Shown in pieces: positions 14,493 through 23,218 of a stretch of DNA of 45,572 nt. This stretch comes from CAZTGB01 sp964612965 (GTDB lineage: Bacteria; Patescibacteriota; Microgenomatia; UBA8517): NCBI GenBank assembly GCA_964612965.1, contig CAZTGB010000005.1, positions 1 through 45,572 of the forward strand, written 5' to 3'. The notes beneath the pieces are model-generated. The model was not told the DNA's origin. It was given only the letters and a program-made list of their open reading frames with translations, and did no database searches. The translations under genes and the position numbers were made by a program. The first letter of the stretch is position 1. Each line of letters begins with the position of its first letter.

Positions 14493-14931
14493 TTTCTTTC
14501 GACCTATTCATCTTAAAGCTTTACTCCTTTTGTTTATCTACACAATTCTTTCTAAAACAATTCTTTTTAAGTCTATCGTAAGTTCCAAATTTGAAATTTG
14601 GTTTTTAGGTCCTTTGGTCTTCGGTGTTTTAACCGCCTACGGTTTCCTTTATCTTTTTTCTCATGAAGATTTTTTTCATTTTGTTAAAGAAATCGAAAGA
14701 GAGGAAAGTAGTAAAGAAAAAAGATTACTTCATAAACACTTACACTTCGGAAAGGTATTGGCAGTAGTTACTATTTCTGCAGTTGGGGGGACAATTTTGG
14801 CTGCCCTAACCACAAGAATACTTCTAAATAAATACAAATTTAAATACATAGTGTTACTTATCAGTATGTTTATTTCAACAATTGTTAGTGTAGGTTTTGC
14901 AAAAGGAGTATTTATTAATCTTTTCAAATGA
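14467..14931 (+). CDS. Polytopic membrane protein, unknown
   Basis: About 154 residues from ATG 14467. There are four hydrophobic segments (LKALLLLFIYTILSKTILF; IWFLGPLVFGVLTAYGFLYLF; FGKVLAVVTISAVGGTILAAL; YIVLLISMFISTIVSVGFA) and a charged loop with Glu/Lys and a KEKRLLHKHLHFG segment. It overlaps the glycosyltransferase by 26 bases and the next gene by 4 (ATGA). I recognise no family; the context suggests envelope function. Confidence 0.65.
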   Translation: MPKLKKKSSFFRPIHLKALLLLFIYTILSKTILFKSIVSSKFEIWFLGPLVFGVLTAYGFLYLFSHEDFFHFVKEIEREESSKEKRLLHKHLHFGKVLAVVTISAVGGTILAALTTRILLNKYKFKYIVLLISMFISTIVSVGFAKGVFINLFK

Positions 14932-15368
14932 CAAAAAGAAAAAATAAAAGTCAAGGAAATATAATTCCATTAATTATAATTTTAGTTAGTATAATTGTTG
15001 TATTTATTATCTCAAGATTTCTTACTTATTTAATACTCATTAAAAATACTCTACCAAGTATCTTATTTTTAAATCTAAATGGGTTCAGACTTCATCATTT
15101 TGTCTACGGAAACGTAATAATTACCATTACAAGCTTTATTGCTATCGGACTTGGAATTCGGAGACATAGGAATCTATTCGCCCTTTTTTATGGAATCGGT
15201 CTAGGTTTAGTTCTTGATGAATTTTTACTTTGGATGGGTAGTGTTGAGCAGCTTACTTCCAATGTTCTTTTTATTCCTTATTCAATGACGGCGGTTGCCC
15301 TTGCAAGCATCTTTATTTCATCTATTATTATGTACCGGCTATATTATAAACATGCCAGAGCTTCCTGA
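14928..15368 (+). CDS. Polytopic membrane protein, unknown
   Basis: A 146-residue protein with four predicted transmembrane helices. The motif HHFVYGNVIITITSFIAIGLGIRRHRNLFALFYGIGLGLVLDEFLLWMG is distinctive: conserved-looking HH...G in a helix end and a 'G.G..LDEF...MG' helix. Small integral membrane proteins with 'HHxxxG...LGLDE' are widespread but uncharacterised. It starts in an ATGA overlap with the previous gene and ends 17 bases inside mutM, so the three genes are coupled. Confidence 0.65.
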   Translation: MTKRKNKSQGNIIPLIIILVSIIVVFIISRFLTYLILIKNTLPSILFLNLNGFRLHHFVYGNVIITITSFIAIGLGIRRHRNLFALFYGIGLGLVLDEFLLWMGSVEQLTSNVLFIPYSMTAVALASIFISSIIMYRLYYKHARAS

Positions 15369-16189
15369 AGTTGAATCAATTAAAAACCAGTTAGGTGAAT
15401 TTTTAAAAAATCACAAAATTATTTCTGTTGATGTTAATAATAGAGGGTGACGAGAAGAAAATAATTGGAGCAAAAATTGTTAGTACTAGACGATTTGGAA
15501 AAGTAACAGTAATTGATTTAAATAACAACTATTCAATTCTTTCCCATGTAAAACTCACCGGACAATTCATATATAGAGGTCCAAATTTAAAAAATCCGGC
15601 AGAGTTATCTAAAAAAGTTGTTGGTGGGGTTCCAGGTCCACACACGCAAGTTATCTTCAATTTAGATAAAGGAGGGATACTTTATTATAACGACATAAGA
15701 CGTTTTGGTTGGATTAGAATTGAAAAAACAGTAGATGTTGAGAAAGAGAAGTTCATAAGTAAACTGGGTCCGGAACCATTTAAGGATTTAACACTCGATT
15801 TATTCAAAGGAATCCTTTCTAAAACCAAAAGAAATATTAAAGTAGTTTTAATGGATCAGACAAAAATGGGGGGAGTGGGAAACATCTATGCAAATGATGC
15901 ATTATGGCTTGCAAGTATTAATCCAAAAAGACCAGCAACTAGTTTAACCTCAAAAGAACAGAAGGAACTGTATGATGCAATTATTAAAGTTTTAAAAGAA
16001 GGAATCAAATATGGGGGGGCCAGTGAACTAGCTTTTGTGACTCCCGATGGGGCCGAGGGAAAATATCAAAACCACACTTTAGCATACGGACATGAAGGAG
16101 AACCATGCGAAAGATGCCATAAAGCTATATTTGAAAAATACTTCCTTAGTGGGCGTGGAACTTACGTTTGCCCAGTTTGTCAGAAATAA
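15352..16189 (+). CDS. mutM: Formamidopyrimidine-DNA glycosylase MutM, interrupted by a +1 frameshift near 15449
   Basis: MutM excises oxidised purines. The N-terminus MPELPEVESIKNQLGEFL, with catalytic P2 and E3, starts at ATG 15352. It runs to a TGA at about 15448-15450, and the remainder (DEKKIIGAKIVSTRRFGKV..., GGVGNIYANDALW, and the zinc finger C-x2-C...CPVCQK) continues one base forward. Joined, the protein is about 279 residues, the family norm, with all catalytic and zinc residues. The simplest cause is a one-base insertion (assembly error or mutation). The site reads AGA-GGG-TGA-C, which also resembles programmed +1 sites such as prfB (stop TGA followed by C after a purine-rich stretch). 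It overlaps the preceding membrane protein gene by 17 bases. Confidence 0.85.
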
Positions 16190-17290
16190 CTATACCAGAC
16201 CATAGACCTCAATAAGTTTCTTAGCGGTTTTGTCGGCGGAAAAATTCAAGGCATTTTTGTAAGTTGAGCGAGAAAGTTTAGAAAGATCCTTGGGTTTAGA
16301 AAATATAGTTTTTATTCTTTCAGCTATCTTTTTGGGATCATTTTTAACAATAAAACCCGTTTTATCATTAATAATAATTTCCTCTAATCCAGATTTTTCT
16401 ATTCCTATTGTGGGAATACCTGAAGCCATTGCTTCAAGAATAGATATTGGCATAACCTCACTTGTTGAAGGAGTAATAAAGAGACGTGTAGATTTATATA
16501 TTTGTGGCAAAAGCAGTCTATTTACTTCTCCTGTAAAGATTATATTTTCTTCTAATCCGGATTTAATTACTTGCTCAAACATTTCTTGAAACATTAGCCC
16601 AGTACCAATAATCAAAAAGCGAAAATTGGGAATTATCTTTTTTAATTCTTTGGAAATTTTAATTAGTAGAAGTGGATTTTTCTCACGTTCCAATCGTCCA
16701 GTGTAGACCAAAGTCGGTTGAGATGCATCTTTTTTAGTCGGCTTAACAAAAAAGTTATTCTCAACTCCATTATTAACAACAATTGTATTTTTTATTTTGT
16801 GTCTTTTTAATCTTGATAAAGTGTTAGCCGAGGGACAAATAACTTTTTCAGATTTTTTTGAAACGTTTTCCAAATCTCTAATTAATATTTTTGAAGTGAA
16901 GTTGTATCCCTGTGGGAAATAATAATTCAAATATTGTTCATATTGAGTGTGGGCCGTAAAAAACAAAGGAATATTTAGTTTTTCCGAAATCTGGGATGCA
17001 AATTGACCGATTACAAGCGGATGATGGGAATGAATAATATCTGGTTTTAATTTCATGATTTTCTCTATGGGAACAAATGGAATTCCAAGCGGATATTTTT
17101 TGATAAATGGATTTGGGAAGGATGGGTACCTAATAACATACATATCTGAATCGACATATCCCGGAAAAGAGGGCGCAAGTATATAGACCTCGTGCCCTAG
17201 TTTTCTCAAAGCCTGGGCGGTTGAGCTAATGTGATAGGTTACACCATTCGATGTTGGCAAGTAAGTTGCAGTAACAAAGAGAATTACCAT
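16190..17290 (-). CDS. Glycosyltransferase family 4 (lipid or surface glycan type)
   Basis: The 366-residue GT-B enzyme starts MVILFVTATYLPTSNGVTYHISSTAQALRKLGHEVYILAPSFPG and has the IIHSHHPLVIGQFASQISEKLNIPLFFTAHTQYEQYLNYYFP segment typical of diacylglycerol or phosphatidylinositol glycosyltransferases. The donor site is VYTGRLEREKNP...FITPSTSEVMPISILEAMASGIPTIG (E-x7-E). This subgroup often glycosylates membrane lipids, but the substrate is inferred. It is convergent with mutM and divergent from recF, sharing a symmetric -10 region; its mRNA would be leaderless. Confidence 0.87.
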   Translation of the reverse strand: MVILFVTATYLPTSNGVTYHISSTAQALRKLGHEVYILAPSFPGYVDSDMYVIRYPSFPNPFIKKYPLGIPFVPIEKIMKLKPDIIHSHHPLVIGQFASQISEKLNIPLFFTAHTQYEQYLNYYFPQGYNFTSKILIRDLENVSKKSEKVICPSANTLSRLKRHKIKNTIVVNNGVENNFFVKPTKKDASQPTLVYTGRLEREKNPLLLIKISKELKKIIPNFRFLIIGTGLMFQEMFEQVIKSGLEENIIFTGEVNRLLLPQIYKSTRLFITPSTSEVMPISILEAMASGIPTIGIEKSGLEEIIINDKTGFIVKNDPKKIAERIKTIFSKPKDLSKLSRSTYKNALNFSADKTAKKLIEVYGLV

Positions 17291-17296
17291 TGGTGG

Positions 17297-17303
17297 TATT
17301 ATA
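17297..17303. promoter_or_regulatory. Shared bidirectional -10 element between glycosyltransferase and recF
   Basis: TATTATA reads as TATTAT (17297-17302) on the plus strand, giving a start near 17309, two bases before the recF ATG at 17311. It reads as TATAAT (17303-17298) on the minus strand, giving a start at the glycosyltransferase ATG (17290). One symmetric A/T element thus appears to serve both divergent leaderless genes. Confidence 0.55.
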
Positions 17304-17310
17304 TCGTAGT

Positions 17311-18351
17311 ATGATCCAAAAAATTAGACTAACTGACTTTAGAAATTTTAAATCAAAATTATTAGAATTTTCAGATAATATAACTATCATAGTTGGTCCA
17401 AATGCTGTTGGAAAAACTAATATTTTAGAATCCCTCTTTCTTCTCTCAACTGGGAAAAGCTTTAAAGCAAAAGTTGAAGAAGAGATGATTAATCAAAATT
17501 CAGACATAGGGCGTGTTAAGGGAAGAACAAAAGCACTTGAGTTGGAAGTTGTTTTGACAAGGGGATTTATTGATATTGGAAATAGCAAACCAGAAAAAGT
17601 AACCAGGAAAAGACTTTTGGTAAATAAAATTCCAAAAAGATTAGTTGATTTTGCGGGAAACCTAAAAACTGTTCTTTTTGGCCCATGGGACATGGACCTA
17701 GTTACCGAATCTCCAAGTTTAAGAAGAAGGTTTTTGGATAATGTACTATCCCAGGTGGACAGAGAGTATAGAAGAAGTGTTCTATCTTACGAAAAAGGGC
17801 TTAGGCAAAGAAACAGACTGCTATTTAGAATCAGAGAAGAGGGGGTAAGTCGCAATCAGTTAACGTTCTGGAATCAGCTTTTAATTAGAAATGGAGATTA
17901 TATAGCCCAAAAACGTGAAGAATTTATTGAGTTTGTTAATTCTCAACCTTCCTTAAATGATCAGGAGTTTGTTTTAGAATATGACAAAAGTGCAATTAGC
18001 GAAGGAAGACTTGAACAGTACAAGGAAGAAGAGGTTTCAGCTGCAACAACCTTAGTTGGCCCTCATAGAGATGACTTTATTTTCAAAGAAGGAAAGAGGG
18101 ACTTAAGTAGTTATGGAAGTCGAGGGGAGCAAAGAATGGGAGTTCTTTGGCTAAAACTTGCAGAACTTTCCTTCATCGAGGAAAAAACTGCAGAAAGACC
18201 AACTTTACTACTTGACGATATTTTCTCAGAGTTAGATCATACCCATAGAGATGTTGTTATGAAACTTGCAGAAAGACAGCAGACAATAATAACAACAGCA
18301 GATGAACATTTCGTTGAAGGATTTAAAAAGTTTAGTTTAATTAAATTATGA
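17311..18351 (+). CDS. recF: RecF, DNA repair ATPase
   Basis: About 346 residues. It begins MIQKIRLTDFRNFKSKLLEF. Walker A is GPNAVGKTN (29-37). The RecF-specific coiled region is RRRFLDNVLSQVDREYRRSVLSYEKGLRQRNRLL, the ABC-like signature is the YGSRGEQRMGVLWLKLAEL segment, and Walker B is LLLDDIFSELD. RecF loads RecA at gaps with RecO and RecR. The ATG at 17311 is preferred to an upstream in-frame TTG (17290), which would overlap the divergent gene and precede the expected transcription start. It overlaps the next gene by 4 bases. Confidence 0.93.
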   Translation: MIQKIRLTDFRNFKSKLLEFSDNITIIVGPNAVGKTNILESLFLLSTGKSFKAKVEEEMINQNSDIGRVKGRTKALELEVVLTRGFIDIGNSKPEKVTRKRLLVNKIPKRLVDFAGNLKTVLFGPWDMDLVTESPSLRRRFLDNVLSQVDREYRRSVLSYEKGLRQRNRLLFRIREEGVSRNQLTFWNQLLIRNGDYIAQKREEFIEFVNSQPSLNDQEFVLEYDKSAISEGRLEQYKEEEVSAATTLVGPHRDDFIFKEGKRDLSSYGSRGEQRMGVLWLKLAELSFIEEKTAERPTLLLDDIFSELDHTHRDVVMKLAERQQTIITTADEHFVEGFKKFSLIKL

Positions 18352-18578
18352 CGCACGAAAAAGTCGACGATTCCACAAAAGCGTACTGGGAAGAGAGATT
18401 GGGAATAAAGATGGGAGATCCAAATTTTCGATACATCTTAGAAGATACTTTAGCAAATGAAGCAGTCGATAAAGTCGATGAAGTTTTAGTTAAACTCGGC
18501 TTAATGCAGTCAGGACCAAGCTCCAAAGCAAAGCTCACCAAAGATGAAACTTCATGGGATTGGACAAACGACCATTAG
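18348..18578 (+). CDS. Small soluble hypothetical protein following recF
   Basis: A 76-residue, acidic protein (MTHEKVDDSTKAYWEERLGIKMGDPNFRYILEDTLANEAVDKVDEVLVKLG...). It has two likely helices, no membrane segment and a Trp/Asp-rich C-terminus. It starts in an ATGA overlap with recF, so it is translated from the same message. A recF-coupled DUF721 gene is common in other bacteria, but this sequence does not obviously belong to that family. The function is not recognised. Confidence 0.6.
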   Translation: MTHEKVDDSTKAYWEERLGIKMGDPNFRYILEDTLANEAVDKVDEVLVKLGLMQSGPSSKAKLTKDETSWDWTNDH

Positions 18579-18594
18579 GCCAATATAAACACAG

Positions 18595-18815
18595 CTAATC
18601 TTTCTTAGTTAACTTACTTAAATTATAACTAGCTATCACAGCAAGAATTGTTACGGCTACTGCATATATGGCAAGTGAAATTATCCCTGAATTTCCGCCA
18701 ATAATCGGTTTAATGTAAACCTCAACAGCTTCTTTAATTAGTTCATTCCATGCAAGTGCTGCCACAAGACCAAGTCCGCTTGTATCAACATCTGTTTTAT
18801 AATTTCTTTATGCAT
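18595..18815 (-). CDS. DUF5654-like small membrane protein, N-terminal frameshift
   Basis: The minus strand encodes TSGLGLVAALAWNELIKEAVEVYI...GGNSGIISLAIYAVAVTILAVIASYNL and stops at 18595. The 'GLGLVAALAWNE-x-I' helix, then a loop and a second hydrophobic helix, is the pattern of DUF5654 proteins seen in archaea and Patescibacteria. That frame has no start codon. The preceding frame gives MHKEIIKQML from ATG 18815, and a single missing base near 18788 would join them as ...KQMLI-TSGLGL. Joined length is about 73 residues, normal for the family. Whether it is a real pseudogene or an assembly indel cannot be told. Confidence 0.6.
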
Positions 18816-18838
18816 CTTTATTTCCCGCAAAAATGCGG

Positions 18839-18844
18839 TAATAT
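18839..18844 (+). promoter_or_regulatory. -10 box of the Fic gene, leaderless layout
   Basis: TAATAT with six bases to the ATG at 18851. It is preceded at 18825-18838 by the inverted repeat CCGCA-AAAA-TGCGG, a possible operator between the divergent DUF5654 and Fic genes. Confidence 0.5.
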
Positions 18845-18850
18845 TAAATT

Positions 18851-19915
18851 ATGTTTGCTCCCAAGTACGTAATCTCAAATAAAATTCTCAAAAATATTGG
18901 AGGCCTTGAAGCTTCAAAGGAAGTAATTGAAAACGCACCACTTGTTCCATCTTTTGAAAAACAATTTCAGAGCGACGCCATTGTCCGCACTATTCATCAT
19001 GGAACTCACGTTGAAGGTAACGACTTAACACTTTACCAAACTAAAAAAGTTTTGGAAGGAGCTGAGGTTTATGCAAGAGCTCGTGATATTCAAGAAGTAA
19101 TAAATTACAGAAACGTGATGGGGCTACTTGATGATTTTGCCGTAAAACGTGGGGGGTATGAACCCAACATGTTAAAAGATATCCATAGATTAACAGTTGA
19201 AAGAACTGTCATGCCAGAAAAAATAGGAGTGTTTAGAACCACAGAAGTCGTAATCAAAGAAGAAGGAACGGGAAAAATTATTTTTAATCCACCACCTCAC
19301 GTTGAAGTACCATACTTAGTAGACGATTTCTTTGCTTGGTTGAATGATCCAGAAGCTTTAGAAATTCACCCCGTAATACGGGCCGGAATTGCACACTACA
19401 TTCTGGTTGCGATCCATCCTTTTGTTGAAGGCAATGGAAGAACAGTTAGGGCTTTTGCAACATTAATTTTAATGAGAGAAGGGTATAACATTAAAAGATT
19501 TTTCTCTTTGGAAGAACATTTTGATGGGGATCCGGGATCATATTACGATGCTTTTTGGGAAGTAGATAAACAATCACCAAATATAGGTAGCCGTGATGTA
19601 ACTGCTTGGCTTGAATATTTTACAGGGGTTGTCGCAATTGAGTTAACCAAAATAAAAGATAAAGTAAGAAAGCTCTCAGTTGATACCAAACTCAAAATTA
19701 AATTTGGTGAACAAGTTGCACTTTCCGAACGTCAAATGAGGCTAATCGAAAATATTTCTGATCAAGGCGGAGCCGGCATGAGTGAGCTTAAAAAAACACT
19801 TCCAATGGTTTCCGAAGACACTGTCCTTCGTGAACTAACGGATTTAATTAAGAAGGGTATACTTAAAAAAGAGGGAAGCACAAAAGCAACGCGTTATGTA
19901 ATTACAAACAAATGA
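18851..19915 (+). CDS. Fic-domain protein (AMPylase-like) with N-terminal inhibitory motif
   Basis: The 354-residue protein has the Fic active-site motif HPFVEGNGRTVRAF starting at H189. An N-terminal inhibitory helix motif HGTHVEGND (T52-N57), matching the (S/T)xxxE(G/N) autoinhibitor, makes it a class II Fic protein. The C-terminus (after about residue 285) looks like a winged helix (ERQMRLIENISDQGG...ELTDLIKKGILKKEGSTKATRYVI). Family members transfer AMP or other phosphate moieties to proteins; the target is unknown. The ATG lies seven bases after a -10 box (leaderless). It is followed by a small membrane protein in an ATGA overlap. Confidence 0.92.
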   Translation: MFAPKYVISNKILKNIGGLEASKEVIENAPLVPSFEKQFQSDAIVRTIHHGTHVEGNDLTLYQTKKVLEGAEVYARARDIQEVINYRNVMGLLDDFAVKRGGYEPNMLKDIHRLTVERTVMPEKIGVFRTTEVVIKEEGTGKIIFNPPPHVEVPYLVDDFFAWLNDPEALEIHPVIRAGIAHYILVAIHPFVEGNGRTVRAFATLILMREGYNIKRFFSLEEHFDGDPGSYYDAFWEVDKQSPNIGSRDVTAWLEYFTGVVAIELTKIKDKVRKLSVDTKLKIKFGEQVALSERQMRLIENISDQGGAGMSELKKTLPMVSEDTVLRELTDLIKKGILKKEGSTKATRYVITNK

Positions 19916-20118
19916 CAGCAAACGACCCACAATTTCTATATATGATTTTGATTCTACCAAGTCTCTTTGGTTTAACTCTTTTGGGAGAGGGTATAAACAA
20001 AGTAATTCATGAAGAATACAACGGAATAATATCAATAGTTTTTGGTTTTATGTTTATTAGTGTTGTCGTTTTTGCTTATTTCTTCTTCTCAAATTATCTC
20101 GCTAATAAAGGGATATAA
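19912..20118 (+). CDS. Small two-helix membrane protein
   Basis: A 68-residue protein with two transmembrane helices (YMILILPSLFGLTLLGEGI and IISIVFGFMFISVVVFAYFFFSNYL) joined by a short polar loop. It starts in an ATGA overlap with the fic gene, which suggests coupled expression and perhaps a functional link. No family is recognised. Confidence 0.6.
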   Translation: MTANDPQFLYMILILPSLFGLTLLGEGINKVIHEEYNGIISIVFGFMFISVVVFAYFFFSNYLANKGI

Positions 20119-20119
20119 T
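20114..20119 (+). promoter_or_regulatory. -10 box of the ATP ligase gene; decides the start
   Basis: Perfect TATAAT, six bases before ATG 20126, so the transcript starts at that ATG. It supports the start MKFKELASYLEKLEKTTSRLE over any upstream in-frame codon within the preceding gene. Confidence 0.65.
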
Positions 20120-20125
20120 ATAGGC

Positions 20126-21814
20126 ATGAAATTTAAAGAACTTGCTTCATACCTCGAAAAACTAGAAAAAACCACTTCAAGGCTTGAAATAACAAAAATT
20201 CTAACCGATTTATTTAAGATTACCGACTCAAATGAGATAGACAAAATAGTCTATTTATCCCTTGGAATTTTGGCTCCCAATTATGAAGGGATACTTCTAA
20301 ATTTAGCTGAAAAAATGATGCTTAGAGTTTTATCAAAAGCATATGATATTTCCGAAGAAAAGGTTAAGTTAGAATACAAGAAGGTGGGGGACGTTGGAAG
20401 TGTCGCTCAGCTGTTTGCAAGAGGGAATGGTAACAATATTTCAGTCGCTGAGGTTTACGAATCTCTTCTTGAAATAACTCGCGATAGTGGAAAAGGGTCA
20501 CAAGATAGAAAAGTTGAAAAGATGTCGAATCTTCTTAAAAGTTTAGACTCCCTTTCTGCAAAATTCGTTGCAAGGGTTCCTGTAGGAAAACTTCGTTTGG
20601 GTTTCTCCGAGAAAACTATAATTACAGCACTATCAGTAGGAGATAAAATGCGAGAGAGCGAGATTGAAAACGCTTATAACATTAGACCCGATATAGGATT
20701 TGTTGCAAAATCAGTCAAAGAGGATAAATTAGAAAAAGTTATTCCAAAAGTTGGGGTTCCAGTTGTTCCCATGCTGGCACAACGTCTTAATTCAACAAGC
20801 GAAATGATTAAAAAAATGGGAGAAGTTTCGGTTGAGCCAAAGTTTGATGGGTTAAGAATTTTTATACACTACAGAAAAAAAGATAATTTTGTAAGAATTT
20901 TTACACGAAATATGAACGCAATTGATAAGAGTATTTTTCCAGAGCTCAAAAGTTTATCAAAGTTTATTAAAGCGGGTGAGATAATCCTAGATACCGAAGC
21001 TGTTGGGATTGACTCGAAGCGAGAAATGTTTTTAGATTTTCAAAAAACAATTTCCAGAAGGAGAAAACACAATGTAGAAAAATCCTCTGATGAAATTCCA
21101 CTTCAATTTCAAGTATTTGATATTTTACTTTGTGATGGGAAAAGCTTCATGAATACTCCCTATAAACAAAGGAGAGAAGAAATAGAAAAAGTTGTTGTAA
21201 ATGGAAGTTTACTGAGAGTTGATGAGAACACAATTACGACCAATCCCAATGTAATTAAAAAATTTCATGAAAAATATTTGAACCAGGGACTTGAAGGGGT
21301 TGTTGTTAAAAGAGCGAATGGGAAATATGTTTCAGGTAGAACCGGTTGGAACTGGGTAAAAATGAAAGAAGAAGAGGGACGAAGTGGAAGGCTCACAGAC
21401 ACAATAGATTGTATTGTCATGGGTTATTTCACTGGAAAAGGTAAAAGAGCCCGGTTTGGTTTAGGAATGATTTTGGTAGGCATTAAAGATGGAGAGAATA
21501 TTAGAACCCTAACAAAAATAGGAACCGGACTAACAGAAAGTATGTTAACTGAAATGAAAAAAAGAATAGATAGCTTAAAGTCAAAGGACAAACCAAAAGA
21601 ATATGAGGCTCAAAAAGATTTAATACCTGACGTGTGGGCAAATCCAAAATTGGTAATTGAAGTTACAGCTGACAGTATTTCAAAAAGTACTAAACACTCA
21701 CTAGGGCTTTCTCTTCGCTTTCCAAGATTCTTAAAAGTTAGGGAAGATAAAGGTCCAAATGAGGCAACGACACTAAAAGAACTCCAAGATTTATATAAAA
21801 TGCAGAACGCATAA
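20126..21814 (+). CDS. lig: ATP-dependent DNA ligase, archaeal-like
   Basis: About 562 residues from ATG 20126. An N-terminal DNA-binding domain (MKFKELASYLEKLEKTTSRLEITKILTDL) precedes the nucleotidyltransferase motif VEPKFDGLRIF with adenylated Lys239. Motif III-like DTEAVGID, GLEGVVVKRANG (motif IV) and GWNWVKMKEE (motif V) follow, then an OB domain. This three-domain layout and size are those of archaeal and eukaryotic type I ligases rather than the NAD-dependent LigA of bacteria. It could be the replicative ligase or an additional one; LigA is not in this window. The true start is set by the -10 box six bases upstream. Confidence 0.92.
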   Translation: MKFKELASYLEKLEKTTSRLEITKILTDLFKITDSNEIDKIVYLSLGILAPNYEGILLNLAEKMMLRVLSKAYDISEEKVKLEYKKVGDVGSVAQLFARGNGNNISVAEVYESLLEITRDSGKGSQDRKVEKMSNLLKSLDSLSAKFVARVPVGKLRLGFSEKTIITALSVGDKMRESEIENAYNIRPDIGFVAKSVKEDKLEKVIPKVGVPVVPMLAQRLNSTSEMIKKMGEVSVEPKFDGLRIFIHYRKKDNFVRIFTRNMNAIDKSIFPELKSLSKFIKAGEIILDTEAVGIDSKREMFLDFQKTISRRRKHNVEKSSDEIPLQFQVFDILLCDGKSFMNTPYKQRREEIEKVVVNGSLLRVDENTITTNPNVIKKFHEKYLNQGLEGVVVKRANGKYVSGRTGWNWVKMKEEEGRSGRLTDTIDCIVMGYFTGKGKRARFGLGMILVGIKDGENIRTLTKIGTGLTESMLTEMKKRIDSLKSKDKPKEYEAQKDLIPDVWANPKLVIEVTADSISKSTKHSLGLSLRFPRFLKVREDKGPNEATTLKELQDLYKMQNA

Positions 21815-21834
21815 GATTCTGCTAGGATTATTTA

Positions 21835-23218
21835 ATGCTTCAAGATCAAAAGATTGATGAAATGCCACCTGCCCCCAAATTTAGGAGCTTAATTGGTCCA
21901 TCATTTATTCTTCTAGGTCTAGGGCTAGGAAGTGGAGAAGTAATCCTTTGGCCCTATTTAACTTCAAATTTCGGAATGGGAATTATTTGGGGAGCAATAC
22001 TTGGAATTACATTTCAATTTTTCATAAACATGGAAATTGAAAGATATGCTCTAACCAGAGGAGAAAGTGTCTTTGTAGGCTTTGCCAGAAAATTTAAATG
22101 GGCGCCCGTTTGGTTTATTTTTTCAACTTTGGCGGGGTTTGTTTGGCCGGGAATTGTAGCGGCTTCTGCCAAATTAATAGGGGCTATCTTTGGAATGGAT
22201 CAAACTCAATATATAGCAATGGGGATGTTGGTTTTGATGGGGGTAATTTTGACTCTAGGTCCAATCTTATATAAGACTGTGGAGAGATTTTCCATGCTTT
22301 TAATTGGAATTGGGGTTCCTGCTCTTTTTGCTTTTACATTTTTTTTATCTACCAAAGCTGACTGGAGTGCTCTTTTATTGGGACTTATTGGACGTGGGAA
22401 TGGCTACTGGTTTTTACCGGTCGGGATTCCAATAGCATCATTTTTAGCGGCCTTTGCTTTCTCGGGTGCAGGAGGAAATCTTAATCTTGCACAGTCCTTT
22501 TATATAAAAGAAAAGGGATATGGAATGGGTAAGTTTGGGGGGCGTATTACAAGTATTTTTACGGGTAAATCAGAAGAAGTTAAACTTGAGGGAAGTAGAT
22601 TCGAAATGACAAGTGAAAATATTTTAAGATTTAATAAGTGGTGGAAATTAATTAATTTAGAACATTTAATTGTTTTTTGGGCAACAGGAGCTTTCCATTT
22701 GCCTTCTTGCGCTTCTTTCCTTCGCAACAACCAATGGTAGTGCCCCATCCGCAGGAATAAATTTTGTTTTACATGAAGCTTCAGCTATAGTGTCTGCCAC
22801 GTTTCCAATTGTGGGTTCTGCCTTTTTAGTTCTAACTGGACTTATGCTTTTTTCTACTCAAATGACTGTGATGGATGCCACAAGTAGAATAATGTCAGAG
22901 AATCTACTTATTCTTAAGAGTGATAGCTGGAACCCAAAAAACTTGCCTAAAATATATTATACCTTTTTGTGGGCTCAAATTTTGGCTGGAATCATAATTT
23001 TCCTTTTTGGGTTAACAGAACCACTCACACTTTTAATTCTCGAGGCTGTCATTAATGCGGTTGCCATGTTTGTCCACATAGGAGCGGTAACCTTACTTAA
23101 TATAACTTCCTTAGAAAAAGTGATCAGACCATCATGGATTAGAATAACAGTAATGTGTATTGCATTTTTGTTCTTTGGATTTTTTACATTAAAAACACTT
23201 TTACAGTATATTGGTTAA
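21835..23218 (+). CDS. Nramp-superfamily transporter, divergent, interrupted by a +1 frameshift near 22695
   Basis: Two overlapping frames together give about 461 residues with about eleven hydrophobic helices, as in the Nramp/APC fold. The first frame reads to INLEHLIVFWATGAF and the other resumes with ICLLALLSFATTNGSAP. One extra base around GGAGCTTTCCATTTG explains the break. The canonical metal-binding TM1 motif DPGN is replaced by LGLGLGSGEVILWPY, and the TM6 MPH motif by SGAGGNLNLAQSF, so the substrate may not be Mn/Fe. It is followed directly by a P-type ATPase and a Ca/Na exchanger gene, suggesting a cation-homeostasis operon. No promoter is evident; it lies 20 bases after the ligase. 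Confidence 0.75.

Noticed and set aside
15352..15460. Reassignment of TGA to Gly (as in Gracilibacteria/Absconditabacteria) to explain the mutM stop
   Set aside because: Many genes here end in TGA at natural lengths, and reading through TGA in the same frame gives nonsense; the MutM body is in the +1 frame.
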